NCBI GenBank assembly: GCA_910586595.1
Contig: CAJUJB010000022.1
Location: 1 to 46,973 of the forward strand
Length of the DNA: 46,973 bases
From: an uncultured Muribaculaceae bacterium
GTDB lineage: Bacteria; Bacteroidota; Bacteroidia; Bacteroidales; Muribaculaceae
Reading direction: 5' to 3'
The position numbers and the translations under genes were made by a program. Below the pieces are notes generated by a model. It was not told where the DNA came from, did not search any database, and saw nothing but the letters and a program-made list of their open reading frames with translations. Every line of letters begins with the position of its first letter. The stretch's first letter is position 1. Positions 23,910 to 32,682 of the stretch are shown in pieces.

Positions 23910-26900
23910 TTACTTGACAGTTATTGTCGTGCCACCAGAGTGAGCGGTGAGCTCGGGTGCGTATTGGCTTTGTATAGTGGCGATGCCAGAGACGAAAGAT
24001 CCGGCGGCGGCAGCCGTCATGTCGTAGCTGATATGGTAGGTACCTTTGGGTAACCATGACACGAACAGACGGGTCGACGCATCGAGATTCTCACGGTAGA
24101 ACGAAAGACCGCCATCCCAGACATAGCCAGGCAGCTGATCGACCGGCGCGAAAGTCGAGGCACGCTCATCGGTGATTGCCACATACTCCATATCCCGGCC
24201 AGCTTTGACGGTAAGCTGAACGCGGACTCGCTCGCCGAGGTTGAAGTTATCGGTCTCCACCCACTCACCGTCACGCTCAACCAGACATCGTTTCTCAAGC
24301 GAGAGGTCGGCGCTTGGCCGGGCCTCTACAGAGACAGCTGGACGGGTGGCCACAGTGATTACAGAGCCATACGACGGAGTGACACCATTTGGGCGTACAG
24401 CCACTTTAAGCTGAGCCCCATCAGCAGATGGAAGAGTCTGGCAGAAATATCCTGTCGAGCTCTCTACCTTATCGAGCTTGAGCGCCTTTCCGTTGACGGT
24501 CACATTCTCGGCAACAGGTACCGAAGTCCAGTCAGAGCCGGTCATCAGCACAGCGGCAATGAGGTAATCGGGATTCCAGGCGCCGAGATTATCGGTTGCC
24601 TGTGCGCGCACAAGTATCCACTGGCGCAGAGCGTCGAGCTCCGATGACGGGGCATCCATAGCGGCATAGGCCTGGATGATGGTGGCATAAGCGCGGATAT
24701 CGCTTATGTTGGGGAAACACATTCCCTGGCCAGGCTTGTTGACGGCAAACTGCCTTATAGAAGCCAGCACACGGGCTGCTTCGGCTTTGCGGCCGTTGCC
24801 GTTCAGAATCATGACGTCGTAGGCTTTGCCGAGGGTGTTATCGCTCTTCCATGAATTTCCGACCGAGGTGATGGTGCGACGGATAAGCGCCGAGCCGTCA
24901 ACCGAAGTCTTGAAGCCGGGGAAATAGGTAGCCACCAATGCAAACGTCTCATCGGTAGACGGCTTTTTAGGAAGTGTGGCTTGGGTCTGGAGGTAACCGA
25001 ACGCCTTCTCAAGCATCGGATCAAAGTCGGCTGGCAGGAGGCCGAGTGAGCGGGCGATTCCAAGTGTGACAAGCACATTTTCGGTTGTCCATACCGAAGA
25101 AGTCGTGAGCCAGTCGCACCATCTGAAGCCGCCATCGGCATTCTGTTGTTTAGCGAGAGTTGCCTTACACTCTTCGATTGCCTTCGCAGAGACGGCCGGG
25201 TCGAGTACCGACACCAGTGCGCCCATACGTGCAGCGGCAGACTTCGACGCCTGCACCCAAGGGGTCTGATCGAGCAAGAGAGTTTTCAGAGTCTCGTTGC
25301 GCGCCAGCATCGACTCAAGAGCTTCTTCGGATGGATTGGCACTCCACTCACGGATGGCCGAAGCAATCGAGGCATTGGTCGATACGATGTGCGAGGCAGC
25401 CAAGGCCGAGAAAAGTTTGCTTACCGTAGCGCCAGCTCCGTAGGTTTTTTCACCCCATATTCCACGCATTGCCTTCACAACCGTCCACACGGGATTCTGG
25501 CAATACTGGAGTGTAACTTCACTCGAAGAAGGTGACTCCACAGTGAACTCGAACGGACGCGAATCACCGGGATTGAGGTAGAACTGTGTACTCTCGATGA
25601 CGGTCGACGAGGAGGCAAGCACAGGAATGGCGCTCTGCTCGCCGTCGGCAAATCCACCGGAAACTGCACGTACGCGGTATCCGACCGAGGCCTCGGTAGT
25701 CGGGGCATCGACGTCGATAGCTACGATGGCCGACGATTTGGCCGGGATGCTGTCGACACTCGTAACCGTACGGAATACCTCTCCGCTGCCAAGATGGAAG
25801 AGCTCGACGGTGGTAGACACCGAAGCATCTTCCTCAGTATTATTATACACCGTAGCGAGAACGCGCGCGCAGTCGCCCTGACGCAGGAAACGTGGCAAAT
25901 TGGGCTGTACCATCACAGGCTTGTTAGCCAACGCGATTCCCTCGTATGATGCCGACCGGGTATCTTTAGTCCAGCCGAAAGCCTTGAATACCCATGTCGC
26001 ATTGGCATTCGGAACTGTAAACACAAGGTCGATATTGCCTTCTGAGTCCGACACAAGATCCGGACGCCAGAACGCTTGCAGAACCTCGGCATCGCGATAT
26101 TCCACCGCAGGCTCTTTCACAACGCCCTCCTCTTCTAAAGCAGCCTCATCTTCTGCATCTTCCGAGACCACTTCGTCAGCAGAAGCTACACTACCAAGAG
26201 TAGCCTCATTTTCAAATACTTCATTTTTAGCAAATTCTTGAACAGCCAGCCCAGGAACACCAGCAGTCAAGGCCGCCTTACGGAACCTCACTCCACCATA
26301 AGTATTCACCATATCCGAGAACCGGAATTCGGGCCACTCAACGACTCCGGGAGTGATATTCCTATACCCGAGCGAGGCATATGCCGATACGGAATACAAG
26401 TAAACCGAGTTGAAATCAACCCATTTGGCAGGCTGCATAAAAGAGATTTTAGTCGGCCATGAGCCTTTCTCGAGCGCATCGAGAGCCCGATTATACATTG
26501 TGGCTATAAATGCCGCGTCTGGCAGAGTTCCCTGACCTTTCTGAAGACGGAAACGCCACGTCTCTTTCTGGCTTGGCACAAGTCGGTCGCGGAAAGATTC
26601 AGCAACGATTTCGACTGTCTCTGCCTTCGCCACCACGGGCTCTACAGTGACTTCTTCAAATTTGCCCTCGTATACCGTGGCTAAAATAATCTCGGCATCT
26701 TCAATATTCTCAGGCATGGCAATCTTAAGTGTGGAGAATCCACGTCCAAGCTTATGTACTTTAGGCTGCCCGAGGGTCTCTCCATTGCGCACGAAGGCAT
26801 AGACATACAGCCTATCGCAATTAGTACCCACCGTCACCCTCGCTTCGGAGTTCTTGACCTGAACTGAAGTCTTCGGTACAAAAAGATTGTTAGCCGAAAC

Positions 26901-29429
26901 AGGAAGGGCATTCTTGTGTATACTGTAGAATGAGATCTGTGAAGACTTGTATTCTTTCGCAAGGGCTGTATCTACAGGCTCGACAACAAAATTATATCTG
27001 CCCGCTTTGATGTGCGATAGATCGACGGTCTGAGCGACGGTAGCCACAGCTTCACCCGTAGCCACCGATGCAGAATCGAGCATGTTGACCAAGCTCCATC
27101 TTACAGGGAGTTGAAAATCCGCGCCATTTGCATCGATTGCATTGACGGTGAAGGTAAAGGGGTCATCGAGGTTGACCATCGACTTGACATCCATCGAAAT
27201 CACATAGGGTTTTCCGGTGGTGAAGGACGCCGAAGCGGACGCCGTCTCGGCAGTAAGCGAAGTGGCGTTAAATTTTGCAACAAAGTCGGTATAATTTTCT
27301 CCGGCCAACATCGAGGCTGGAATTTCGGCCGTGAAATCGCCATTAACATCGGTTTTGACCGTAAAGCTGCCTAATTCTTCCTGAGGCACATACCAGCGCC
27401 AACGGTAAGCCCCTTCAACCGACACCTCTACCGACGCATCGGCGACTGGCATCCCTGAATAGGTGGCAACCCGACCGGAGATGGTCACAGCCCCTGATAC
27501 GGGCACATCGCGCTGTATAGAATTTACCGTCACTTCAATCTGAGGCGCCTTGAAATCGCTTACCATCACACTCTTCACTGCCTGTGGGGCAGCCTCTCCA
27601 ACAGGCTCCACAATAACGCGGTAGTAGCCTGTAAGCGCGTCTGTTTTGGTTGCGAATGAGCCGTAAGCACGACCATATGCATCGGTCGTAACTTCGACAG
27701 TATCGGTAATCTGGGCATTGACGTCCTTCAATGTCACCTTCATCTTTTTATCAGGCAAAACAGAAGTCACACCATCCTCAGAAGACGAAGATACGACCAC
27801 AGCCCAACTGATGGTGTCGCCAGGGTGGTAGATCGACCGATCGGTGAGTATCAGACAGCTGCCGGAAATAGAATTATTCGAATAACGCGAGGGATAGAAC
27901 TCTATAGTCTTATTGAAATCCACGGTAGTACCCTGGTATGTGAAACTGAGATAATTACCATATGAATTTCCTACCACATCGCGGTTGAACATCACTGTGC
28001 CATCCGACGCGGTAACACCGAGGTCAACAGGCTTTTTCTTTGATGAATTGTAGTTAAGCCGTATATCCACACCCTTTAGCGGTGCACCGGTATAATAATC
28101 TGTGACTACGGCAGCCACATCTTTATTATTACCCGAGCCAACAGCTGTGAAGGCCGACAAAGGCGTAGCATAGAATTGCGTTGAAGATGCAGATGAAGCA
28201 TCGCCATTAACCTTGACCACGACGCCATATTTTCCCGGCTTAGGCAAGGTAAACGAAAGAGTATCCGTACCCTCGATTTTCTCAGGCTCCAATGACTGGC
28301 TTGCCACAACCGGCATACGGGCCATTTTCTCAGCATTGTTGACCCTGACCTCAGGCAAGGCATGGATAGTCACGTCGATTTTCTTGGCAAAGCTGTAGTT
28401 GAGCTCCATTTCGAACGGACGTCCGGCTCCGACCACATTCTCAACACTTATGCGTGCCTCAGGATTAGTGAAGCCGTTGAGAAGATTGGTGAGCGACGCA
28501 TTGTCGTACCACTTGGGGAAATCTTTCAACGACTGCCTGAGCAAATCGATCAAAGCGAGTTTTTCAGCAAGCGCATCTTCATCTTTGGAAAATCTGTACG
28601 GCTGATAATTATTGCATACGGCCTGAAGAATATACCTTGCACTTTCAACAGACTTCCATTTCTCATATAATTCTTTGAGCGAGGCATAATCCTTCATCTC
28701 AATCATTCCACTGGTAATAGAACCGACCTTCCAATAGAAATATGGGGCAGTTCCGGCCTTCGATAACTCGGCACCTTCAGCATAAAGCTTACGGCGCACC
28801 TGCTCGATGGAGTCGGTCGCTGGCGTGAGCATGATGGTCTCGTACAATGCAAAATCTGCGACCGTTGGCAGATACTGAAGTGCATTATTGTTATAAGCCA
28901 CCGATGCTGAAAAACGCGACAATGGAGTGCTGCCAGCAAGTTTGCGTGCCTGCGCAAGCAAATCTGATATGCGTGTGCGGAACTGCCGGCCGCTCCATTC
29001 CGAAACATCGGCTGGATAAGGCTCCAGAGGCGCGTCAACCTGATTGTATTTGTAGGACGACCGATTGTAAATATCGCTGTAGAGCTTTGCCTCATAAAGT
29101 ATGAGCATTGCCCGCGCGGCACTGTCGGCACCACATTTCTCAATCTGCCCGGCCACAAAAGCTGGCTGCGAGAAGATTGTGTCATAATTTATGCTCTGCT
29201 CTGACACGCACAGCTCAATGACGGCCCTCAGACGGCTTTCTCCCGCTATATCTGATACTGACATACCATCGGCCTTATCAAGCAGGGCCTTGGCATCGGC
29301 AATCACCGTCTGCGGGTATGCGAAGTCGGGAGTCTTGAATTTTACTTCCTGGGCCGAAGAGCTGGCTATTCCCGAAATAACCATAAAAGCGAGAAGGAGA
29401 AAATGTGTGAAACGTGTGGATAGACTCAT
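23910..29429 (-). CDS. Very large alpha-2-macroglobulin-like protein without thioester
   Basis: A 1839-residue exported protein. The signal peptide (about 1-26, ending SSSAQ) has no lipobox. The N-terminal third is repeat-rich helical sequence. Macroglobulin-like beta domains follow, including YHPGDTISWAVVV and a DAYGRAYGSF segment. The central A2M block has FWRPDLVSDSEGNIDLVFTVP and NKPVMVQPNLPRFLRQGD. A C-terminal alpha/alpha toroid is visible (WVQASKSAAARMGALVSVL, AKQQNADGGFRWCDW). The thioester CxEQ is absent at the expected place, where WGEKTYGAGATVSKL stands instead, as in the thioester-less YfaS class. Bacterial A2Ms trap proteases in the periplasm; here trapping cannot be covalent. 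The ATG at 29429 is preferred because an upstream start would lie in the fumarase terminator. No pbpC neighbour is present. Confidence 0.9.
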   Translation of the reverse strand: MSLSTRFTHFLLLAFMVISGIASSSAQEVKFKTPDFAYPQTVIADAKALLDKADGMSVSDIAGESRLRAVIELCVSEQSINYDTIFSQPAFVAGQIEKCGADSAARAMLILYEAKLYSDIYNRSSYKYNQVDAPLEPYPADVSEWSGRQFRTRISDLLAQARKLAGSTPLSRFSASVAYNNNALQYLPTVADFALYETIMLTPATDSIEQVRRKLYAEGAELSKAGTAPYFYWKVGSITSGMIEMKDYASLKELYEKWKSVESARYILQAVCNNYQPYRFSKDEDALAEKLALIDLLRQSLKDFPKWYDNASLTNLLNGFTNPEARISVENVVGAGRPFEMELNYSFAKKIDVTIHALPEVRVNNAEKMARMPVVASQSLEPEKIEGTDTLSFTLPKPGKYGVVVKVNGDASSASSTQFYATPLSAFTAVGSGNNKDVAAVVTDYYTGAPLKGVDIRLNYNSSKKKPVDLGVTASDGTVMFNRDVVGNSYGNYLSFTYQGTTVDFNKTIEFYPSRYSNNSISGSCLILTDRSIYHPGDTISWAVVVSSSSEDGVTSVLPDKKMKVTLKDVNAQITDTVEVTTDAYGRAYGSFATKTDALTGYYRVIVEPVGEAAPQAVKSVMVSDFKAPQIEVTVNSIQRDVPVSGAVTISGRVATYSGMPVADASVEVSVEGAYRWRWYVPQEELGSFTVKTDVNGDFTAEIPASMLAGENYTDFVAKFNATSLTAETASASASFTTGKPYVISMDVKSMVNLDDPFTFTVNAIDANGADFQLPVRWSLVNMLDSASVATGEAVATVAQTVDLSHIKAGRYNFVVEPVDTALAKEYKSSQISFYSIHKNALPVSANNLFVPKTSVQVKNSEARVTVGTNCDRLYVYAFVRNGETLGQPKVHKLGRGFSTLKIAMPENIEDAEIILATVYEGKFEEVTVEPVVAKAETVEIVAESFRDRLVPSQKETWRFRLQKGQGTLPDAAFIATMYNRALDALEKGSWPTKISFMQPAKWVDFNSVYLYSVSAYASLGYRNITPGVVEWPEFRFSDMVNTYGGVRFRKAALTAGVPGLAVQEFAKNEVFENEATLGSVASADEVVSEDAEDEAALEEEGVVKEPAVEYRDAEVLQAFWRPDLVSDSEGNIDLVFTVPNANATWVFKAFGWTKDTRSASYEGIALANKPVMVQPNLPRFLRQGDCARVLATVYNNTEEDASVSTTVELFHLGSGEVFRTVTSVDSIPAKSSAIVAIDVDAPTTEASVGYRVRAVSGGFADGEQSAIPVLASSSTVIESTQFYLNPGDSRPFEFTVESPSSSEVTLQYCQNPVWTVVKAMRGIWGEKTYGAGATVSKLFSALAASHIVSTNASIASAIREWSANPSEEALESMLARNETLKTLLLDQTPWVQASKSAAARMGALVSVLDPAVSAKAIEECKATLAKQQNADGGFRWCDWLTTSSVWTTENVLVTLGIARSLGLLPADFDPMLEKAFGYLQTQATLPKKPSTDETFALVATYFPGFKTSVDGSALIRRTITSVGNSWKSDNTLGKAYDVMILNGNGRKAEAARVLASIRQFAVNKPGQGMCFPNISDIRAYATIIQAYAAMDAPSSELDALRQWILVRAQATDNLGAWNPDYLIAAVLMTGSDWTSVPVAENVTVNGKALKLDKVESSTGYFCQTLPSADGAQLKVAVRPNGVTPSYGSVITVATRPAVSVEARPSADLSLEKRCLVERDGEWVETDNFNLGERVRVQLTVKAGRDMEYVAITDERASTFAPVDQLPGYVWDGGLSFYRENLDASTRLFVSWLPKGTYHISYDMTAAAAGSFVSGIATIQSQYAPELTAHSGGTTITVK

Positions 29430-29447
29430 CTTGATAGAAGTTGATGA

Positions 29448-29492
29448 AAAGAAATAAGTGCGGCGGAGCACATAGTGTTGGCCCCGCCGCAC
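29448..29492 (-). terminator. Fumarase terminator
   Basis: On the minus strand GTGCGGCGG pairs with CCGCCGCAC (29459-29467 with 29484-29492), followed by TTATTTCTTTT. It stands between the fumarase stop and the A2M start. Confidence 0.8.
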
Positions 29493-29515
29493 CTGATATT
29501 ATATACGCCTGAGGC

Positions 29516-31168
29516 TTACTTCTTGTTCAAGCCGCAGATCTTGCACTTCTCATTAATCTCGGTGAAGAAGTCGTTACCCTTGTCGTCAACAAGAATAAAT
29601 GCGGGGAAATCTTCAACCTCGATTTTCCAGATTGCCTCCATACCAAGCTCGGGATACTCGAGAAGCTCCACGTTCTTGATAGAGTTCTGGGCCAGTACAG
29701 CTGCAGGGCCACCGATAGAGCCGAGGTAGAAACCACCGTGCTTGTGGCATGCATCGGTCACAGCCTTAGAGCGGTTGCCCTTGGCAATCATGATCATCGA
29801 GCCACCGGCTTCCTGGAACTGGTCGACATAGCTGTCCATACGGCCTGCTGTAGTGGGGCCAAATGAACCGGAAGGCATTCCGGCAGGAGTCTTGGCGGGG
29901 CCAGCATAGTAGATAGGATGTTCCTTGAGGTACTGGGGCATGGGCTCGCCGCGATCGAGGCGTTCTTTGATCTTGGCATGAGCGATGTCGCGGCCCACGA
30001 TGATGGTGCCCTTGAGCGACAGACGGGTCGATACGGGATACTTCGAGAGTTCGGCGAGCACCTCAGCCATGGGGCGGTTGAGATCGATCTTCACAACCTC
30101 ACCCTCACCCTGACGGCGGTATTCCTCAGGAATAAGTTCACCGGGATTTGAATCGAGTTTCTCGATCCAGAGACCTTCACGGTTGATCTTAGCCTTAACG
30201 TTGCGGTCGGCCGAGCAGCTCACGCCCATACCTATGGGGCATGAAGCGCCGTGGCGGGGCAGACGGATGACGCGGATGTCGTGCGCGAAGCAAGTACCTC
30301 CGAACTGGGCACCGAGGCCGAGTTCTTCAGCAGCCTTCTTCAGCACAGCTTCGAGTTCCACATCACGGAAGGCATGGCCGTATTCATTGCCTTTGGTGGG
30401 CAGAGAGTCGTAGTATTTTACAGAAGCCTTCTTCACAACCTCGAGATTCTTCTCAGCGGATGTGCCACCAATCACAAATGCGATATGGTAGGGAGGACAA
30501 GCGGCAGTGCCGAGCGAACGCATTTTCTCGATCAGGAAAGGCACGAGCTTATCGGGATTGATGGTAGCCTTGGTCTCCTGATAGAGATATGTCTTGTTGG
30601 CAGAGCCACCACCTTTTGCCACGAAGAGGAAGTGGTATTCATCGCCCTCAGTGGCATGGATGTCGATCTGAGCCGGAAGATTGCAACCGGTGTTGACCTC
30701 ATCGTACATGGTCAGAGGGGCATTCTGGCTATAACGGAGATTATCGGTTGTATATGTGAGGTATACGCCTTCAGAGATACGCTCTTCGTCGTTGCAGCCG
30801 GTAAACACACGCTGACCCTTTTCTGCATGGCAGATGGCTGTGCCGGTGTCCTGGCAGAAAGGAAGCTGGCCCTTGGCAGCCACCTCGGCATTGCGGAGCA
30901 TGGTCAAGGCCACAAATTTATCGTTCTGGCTTGCATTGGGGTCGGAGAGGATCTTCGCCACCATGAGATTATGCTCACGGCGCAGCATGAACGCATTGTC
31001 ATGGGTTGCCTGACGTGTAAGCACGGTGAGTGCCTGCGGATCGACTACGAGAAATTCGTGGCCGCCCCAGTTCTCGGTGTGCACATAATCGGAAGTGAGG
31101 TGATAGTACTCGGTCGTGTCTGGGCCGAGGGGGAACATTTCCTGATAGTGAAACGGTTTTGTTGCCAT
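29516..31168 (-). CDS. Fumarate hydratase class I (iron-sulfur)
   Basis: A 550-residue [4Fe-4S] fumarase of the FumA/FumB type, fusing the alpha and beta domains. Seen: the N-terminal block KGQLPFCQDTGTA with a cluster Cys, LPAQIDIHA, GGGSANKTYLYQ, the second-domain features GTCFAHDIRVIRLPRHGASCP and VGRDIAHAKIKERLDRGE, and the swivel-type C-terminus with AGPAKTPAGMPSGSFGPTTAG. In Bacteroidales it acts in the branched fumarate/succinate pathway, running malate to fumarate during fermentation. The promoter lies 60 bases upstream on the minus strand. It is apparently monocistronic, with a terminator before the A2M gene. Confidence 0.95.
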   Translation of the reverse strand: MATKPFHYQEMFPLGPDTTEYYHLTSDYVHTENWGGHEFLVVDPQALTVLTRQATHDNAFMLRREHNLMVAKILSDPNASQNDKFVALTMLRNAEVAAKGQLPFCQDTGTAICHAEKGQRVFTGCNDEERISEGVYLTYTTDNLRYSQNAPLTMYDEVNTGCNLPAQIDIHATEGDEYHFLFVAKGGGSANKTYLYQETKATINPDKLVPFLIEKMRSLGTAACPPYHIAFVIGGTSAEKNLEVVKKASVKYYDSLPTKGNEYGHAFRDVELEAVLKKAAEELGLGAQFGGTCFAHDIRVIRLPRHGASCPIGMGVSCSADRNVKAKINREGLWIEKLDSNPGELIPEEYRRQGEGEVVKIDLNRPMAEVLAELSKYPVSTRLSLKGTIIVGRDIAHAKIKERLDRGEPMPQYLKEHPIYYAGPAKTPAGMPSGSFGPTTAGRMDSYVDQFQEAGGSMIMIAKGNRSKAVTDACHKHGGFYLGSIGGPAAVLAQNSIKNVELLEYPELGMEAIWKIEVEDFPAFILVDDKGNDFFTEINEKCKICGLNKK

Positions 31169-31227
31169 ATGTTGCAGAAGGATATTGTTTGTATCCGTTA
31201 CGGATATCGATTGTCAAATAGATGTGG

Positions 31228-31259
31228 CAAAGATAAGAAATATCCGGCAGACGCGCAAA
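31228..31259 (-). promoter_or_regulatory. Fumarase promoter (TTTG-N20-TATCTTTG)
   Basis: On the minus strand TTTG (31256-31259) is followed by a 20-base spacer and TATCTTTG (31228-31235). The upstream box is made from the T tract of the preceding terminator. Confidence 0.72.
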
Positions 31260-31289
31260 AAAAAGCGTCCTGCCACGAGGCAAGACGCT
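31256..31289 (-). terminator. OmpA-gene terminator
   Basis: The minus strand reads AGCGTC-t-TGCC-TCGT-GGCA-g-GACGCT with an eight-base T run (31257-31264). It lies 24 bases after the stop of the OmpA-family gene. Confidence 0.88.
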
Positions 31290-31312
31290 CTTTAAGATTA
31301 TCGTAAGATTGC

Positions 31313-32536
31313 TTATTTAGCTTCTTCGATGGTTACTGCGCGGTCGAGAGCGACACACTTTTCACCGAGGTCAGAAAGGTTACCGTTGTTGGTGGTAACG
31401 GTGAGCTGGCTTTCAGCAACGCCGTTCTTCACGAGGAGCTTCTGAACGCCCTCAGCACGGTTCTTACGGAGACGGATGTTGATGTTGTCAGTGCCGGTGT
31501 AGTTGTCAGCCCAGCCTGTAACGACGTACTTCTGGTTGGGGTTCTGGGTCATCACGTAAGCGATAGCCTTAACAACGCGCTGGTTTTCGCGGCTCAGACG
31601 AGAAACACCGATGGGATAGTAAACGGTTGCGAGCGGGCCTTTGTTCTCTACGACAGTCTCAACAGGACGGTTGAGGCAGTCTTTGAGCTGTGCTTCGAGG
31701 TCAGCGATGCGAGCGTCAGCAGCAGCAAGGCGTGCGCGGAGTGCGTCGCAGTTCTCGGGCTCGGGGCATACGGGAACCACGGGAGCGGTCCAGTCGCGTT
31801 TGCGGAAGTTGTAGGTGAAGCCGAGGTAAGCCTGGATCGAACCGTATTTGTTGTTCCAGCCAGCACCGCCGGTGTTCTGGAGACCGTCCATGCCGGTGAA
31901 GCGGAGGTCAAGAGAGATGGCGAACTGCTTGGTTACGTTGAACGAGTTGATAAGACCGAGACGGAGGTTGAGGATGTCGTTGTGAGCACCTTTCCAGCCG
32001 TCGTTCTCACCGTTGTTCTTGTAGTGCTTGGTGAAGGTGAAGTATGCACCGGCGCCACCGTAGAGAGTAGCGTTGTAGACACGACCGGGTTTGTAGCCAC
32101 ACCACCAGTTGGTGAGGTTGATCATGAGGTCGAATACAGGACCTACTTCAGCATATTTGGTCTTGTAATATTTGCCGTCAACGAGGGGTTCACCCTGAAG
32201 AACGCCAATATATTCAGGACCGGTTGCAAGGCCTTTGAGACCGAGGTAGTTCACGCCGATACGAGCACCGAATACGGGTGAGAACCATTTGCCTGCATAG
32301 ATAGAAGCTGCGGGCATGAAACGGTCGCCGATGCTGCGATGGATCGATTTGCTGGCGAGGTAGAAGCTTGCGCCGCCTTCAGCAGTAATGAACCAGTTGT
32401 CTTTCATACGGTTCAGGAGGACACCCTGAGAGGGGTCGCTTACGTAGGTAAGCTCCTGCGCAGTCTCCTGAGCAGCAAGGGTCTGAGCGCCCATGAAGAG
32501 CCCGCAGATTGCTGCGATAAGAGTCGCTTTTTTCAT
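31313..32536 (-). CDS. OmpA family outer-membrane protein
   Basis: A 407-residue porin-like protein. The signal peptide (about 1-22) is followed by an N-terminal beta-barrel domain (about 45-240) with alternating aromatic strands such as WFITAEGGASFYL and YLGFTYNFRKRDW. A short coiled linker (CDALRARLAAADARIADLEAQL, two cysteines nearby) and a C-terminal OmpA peptidoglycan-binding domain (about 300-407) follow. That domain has IRLRKNRAEGVQKLL and the YVVTGWADNYTGT loop with Asp, the normal diaminopimelate contact. It links the outer membrane to peptidoglycan. The minus-strand -7 candidate is weak (TAATTTAG, 32591-32598), and the leader has no strong promoter. Confidence 0.9.
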   Translation of the reverse strand: MKKATLIAAICGLFMGAQTLAAQETAQELTYVSDPSQGVLLNRMKDNWFITAEGGASFYLASKSIHRSIGDRFMPAASIYAGKWFSPVFGARIGVNYLGLKGLATGPEYIGVLQGEPLVDGKYYKTKYAEVGPVFDLMINLTNWWCGYKPGRVYNATLYGGAGAYFTFTKHYKNNGENDGWKGAHNDILNLRLGLINSFNVTKQFAISLDLRFTGMDGLQNTGGAGWNNKYGSIQAYLGFTYNFRKRDWTAPVVPVCPEPENCDALRARLAAADARIADLEAQLKDCLNRPVETVVENKGPLATVYYPIGVSRLSRENQRVVKAIAYVMTQNPNQKYVVTGWADNYTGTDNINIRLRKNRAEGVQKLLVKNGVAESQLTVTTNNGNLSDLGEKCVALDRAVTIEEAK

Positions 32537-32590
32537 AGAGTTTAGCTGTTTATTGGTTGATTGAATTTTCTTAGGACAGTTTTGTGGCCG

Positions 32591-32598
32591 CTAAATTA
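32591..32598 (-). promoter_or_regulatory. Weak -7 candidate for the OmpA-family gene
   Basis: TAATTTAG on the minus strand differs by one base from TAnnTTTG and is 55 bases before the ATG. No -33 box is seen, so this is only a candidate. Confidence 0.35.
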
Positions 32599-32682
32599 CA
32601 ACAATTTTTTCATTTTATAACTTAAAAACCTAAAAATTGTTCGATATGGCCACTAATTTTAACACTCGGGATGTGTTGCGGG

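Noticed and set aside
30251..31306. Long plus-strand open frame antisense to fumarase
   Set aside because: Fully covered by a strong fumarase gene; no family signature in the frame.
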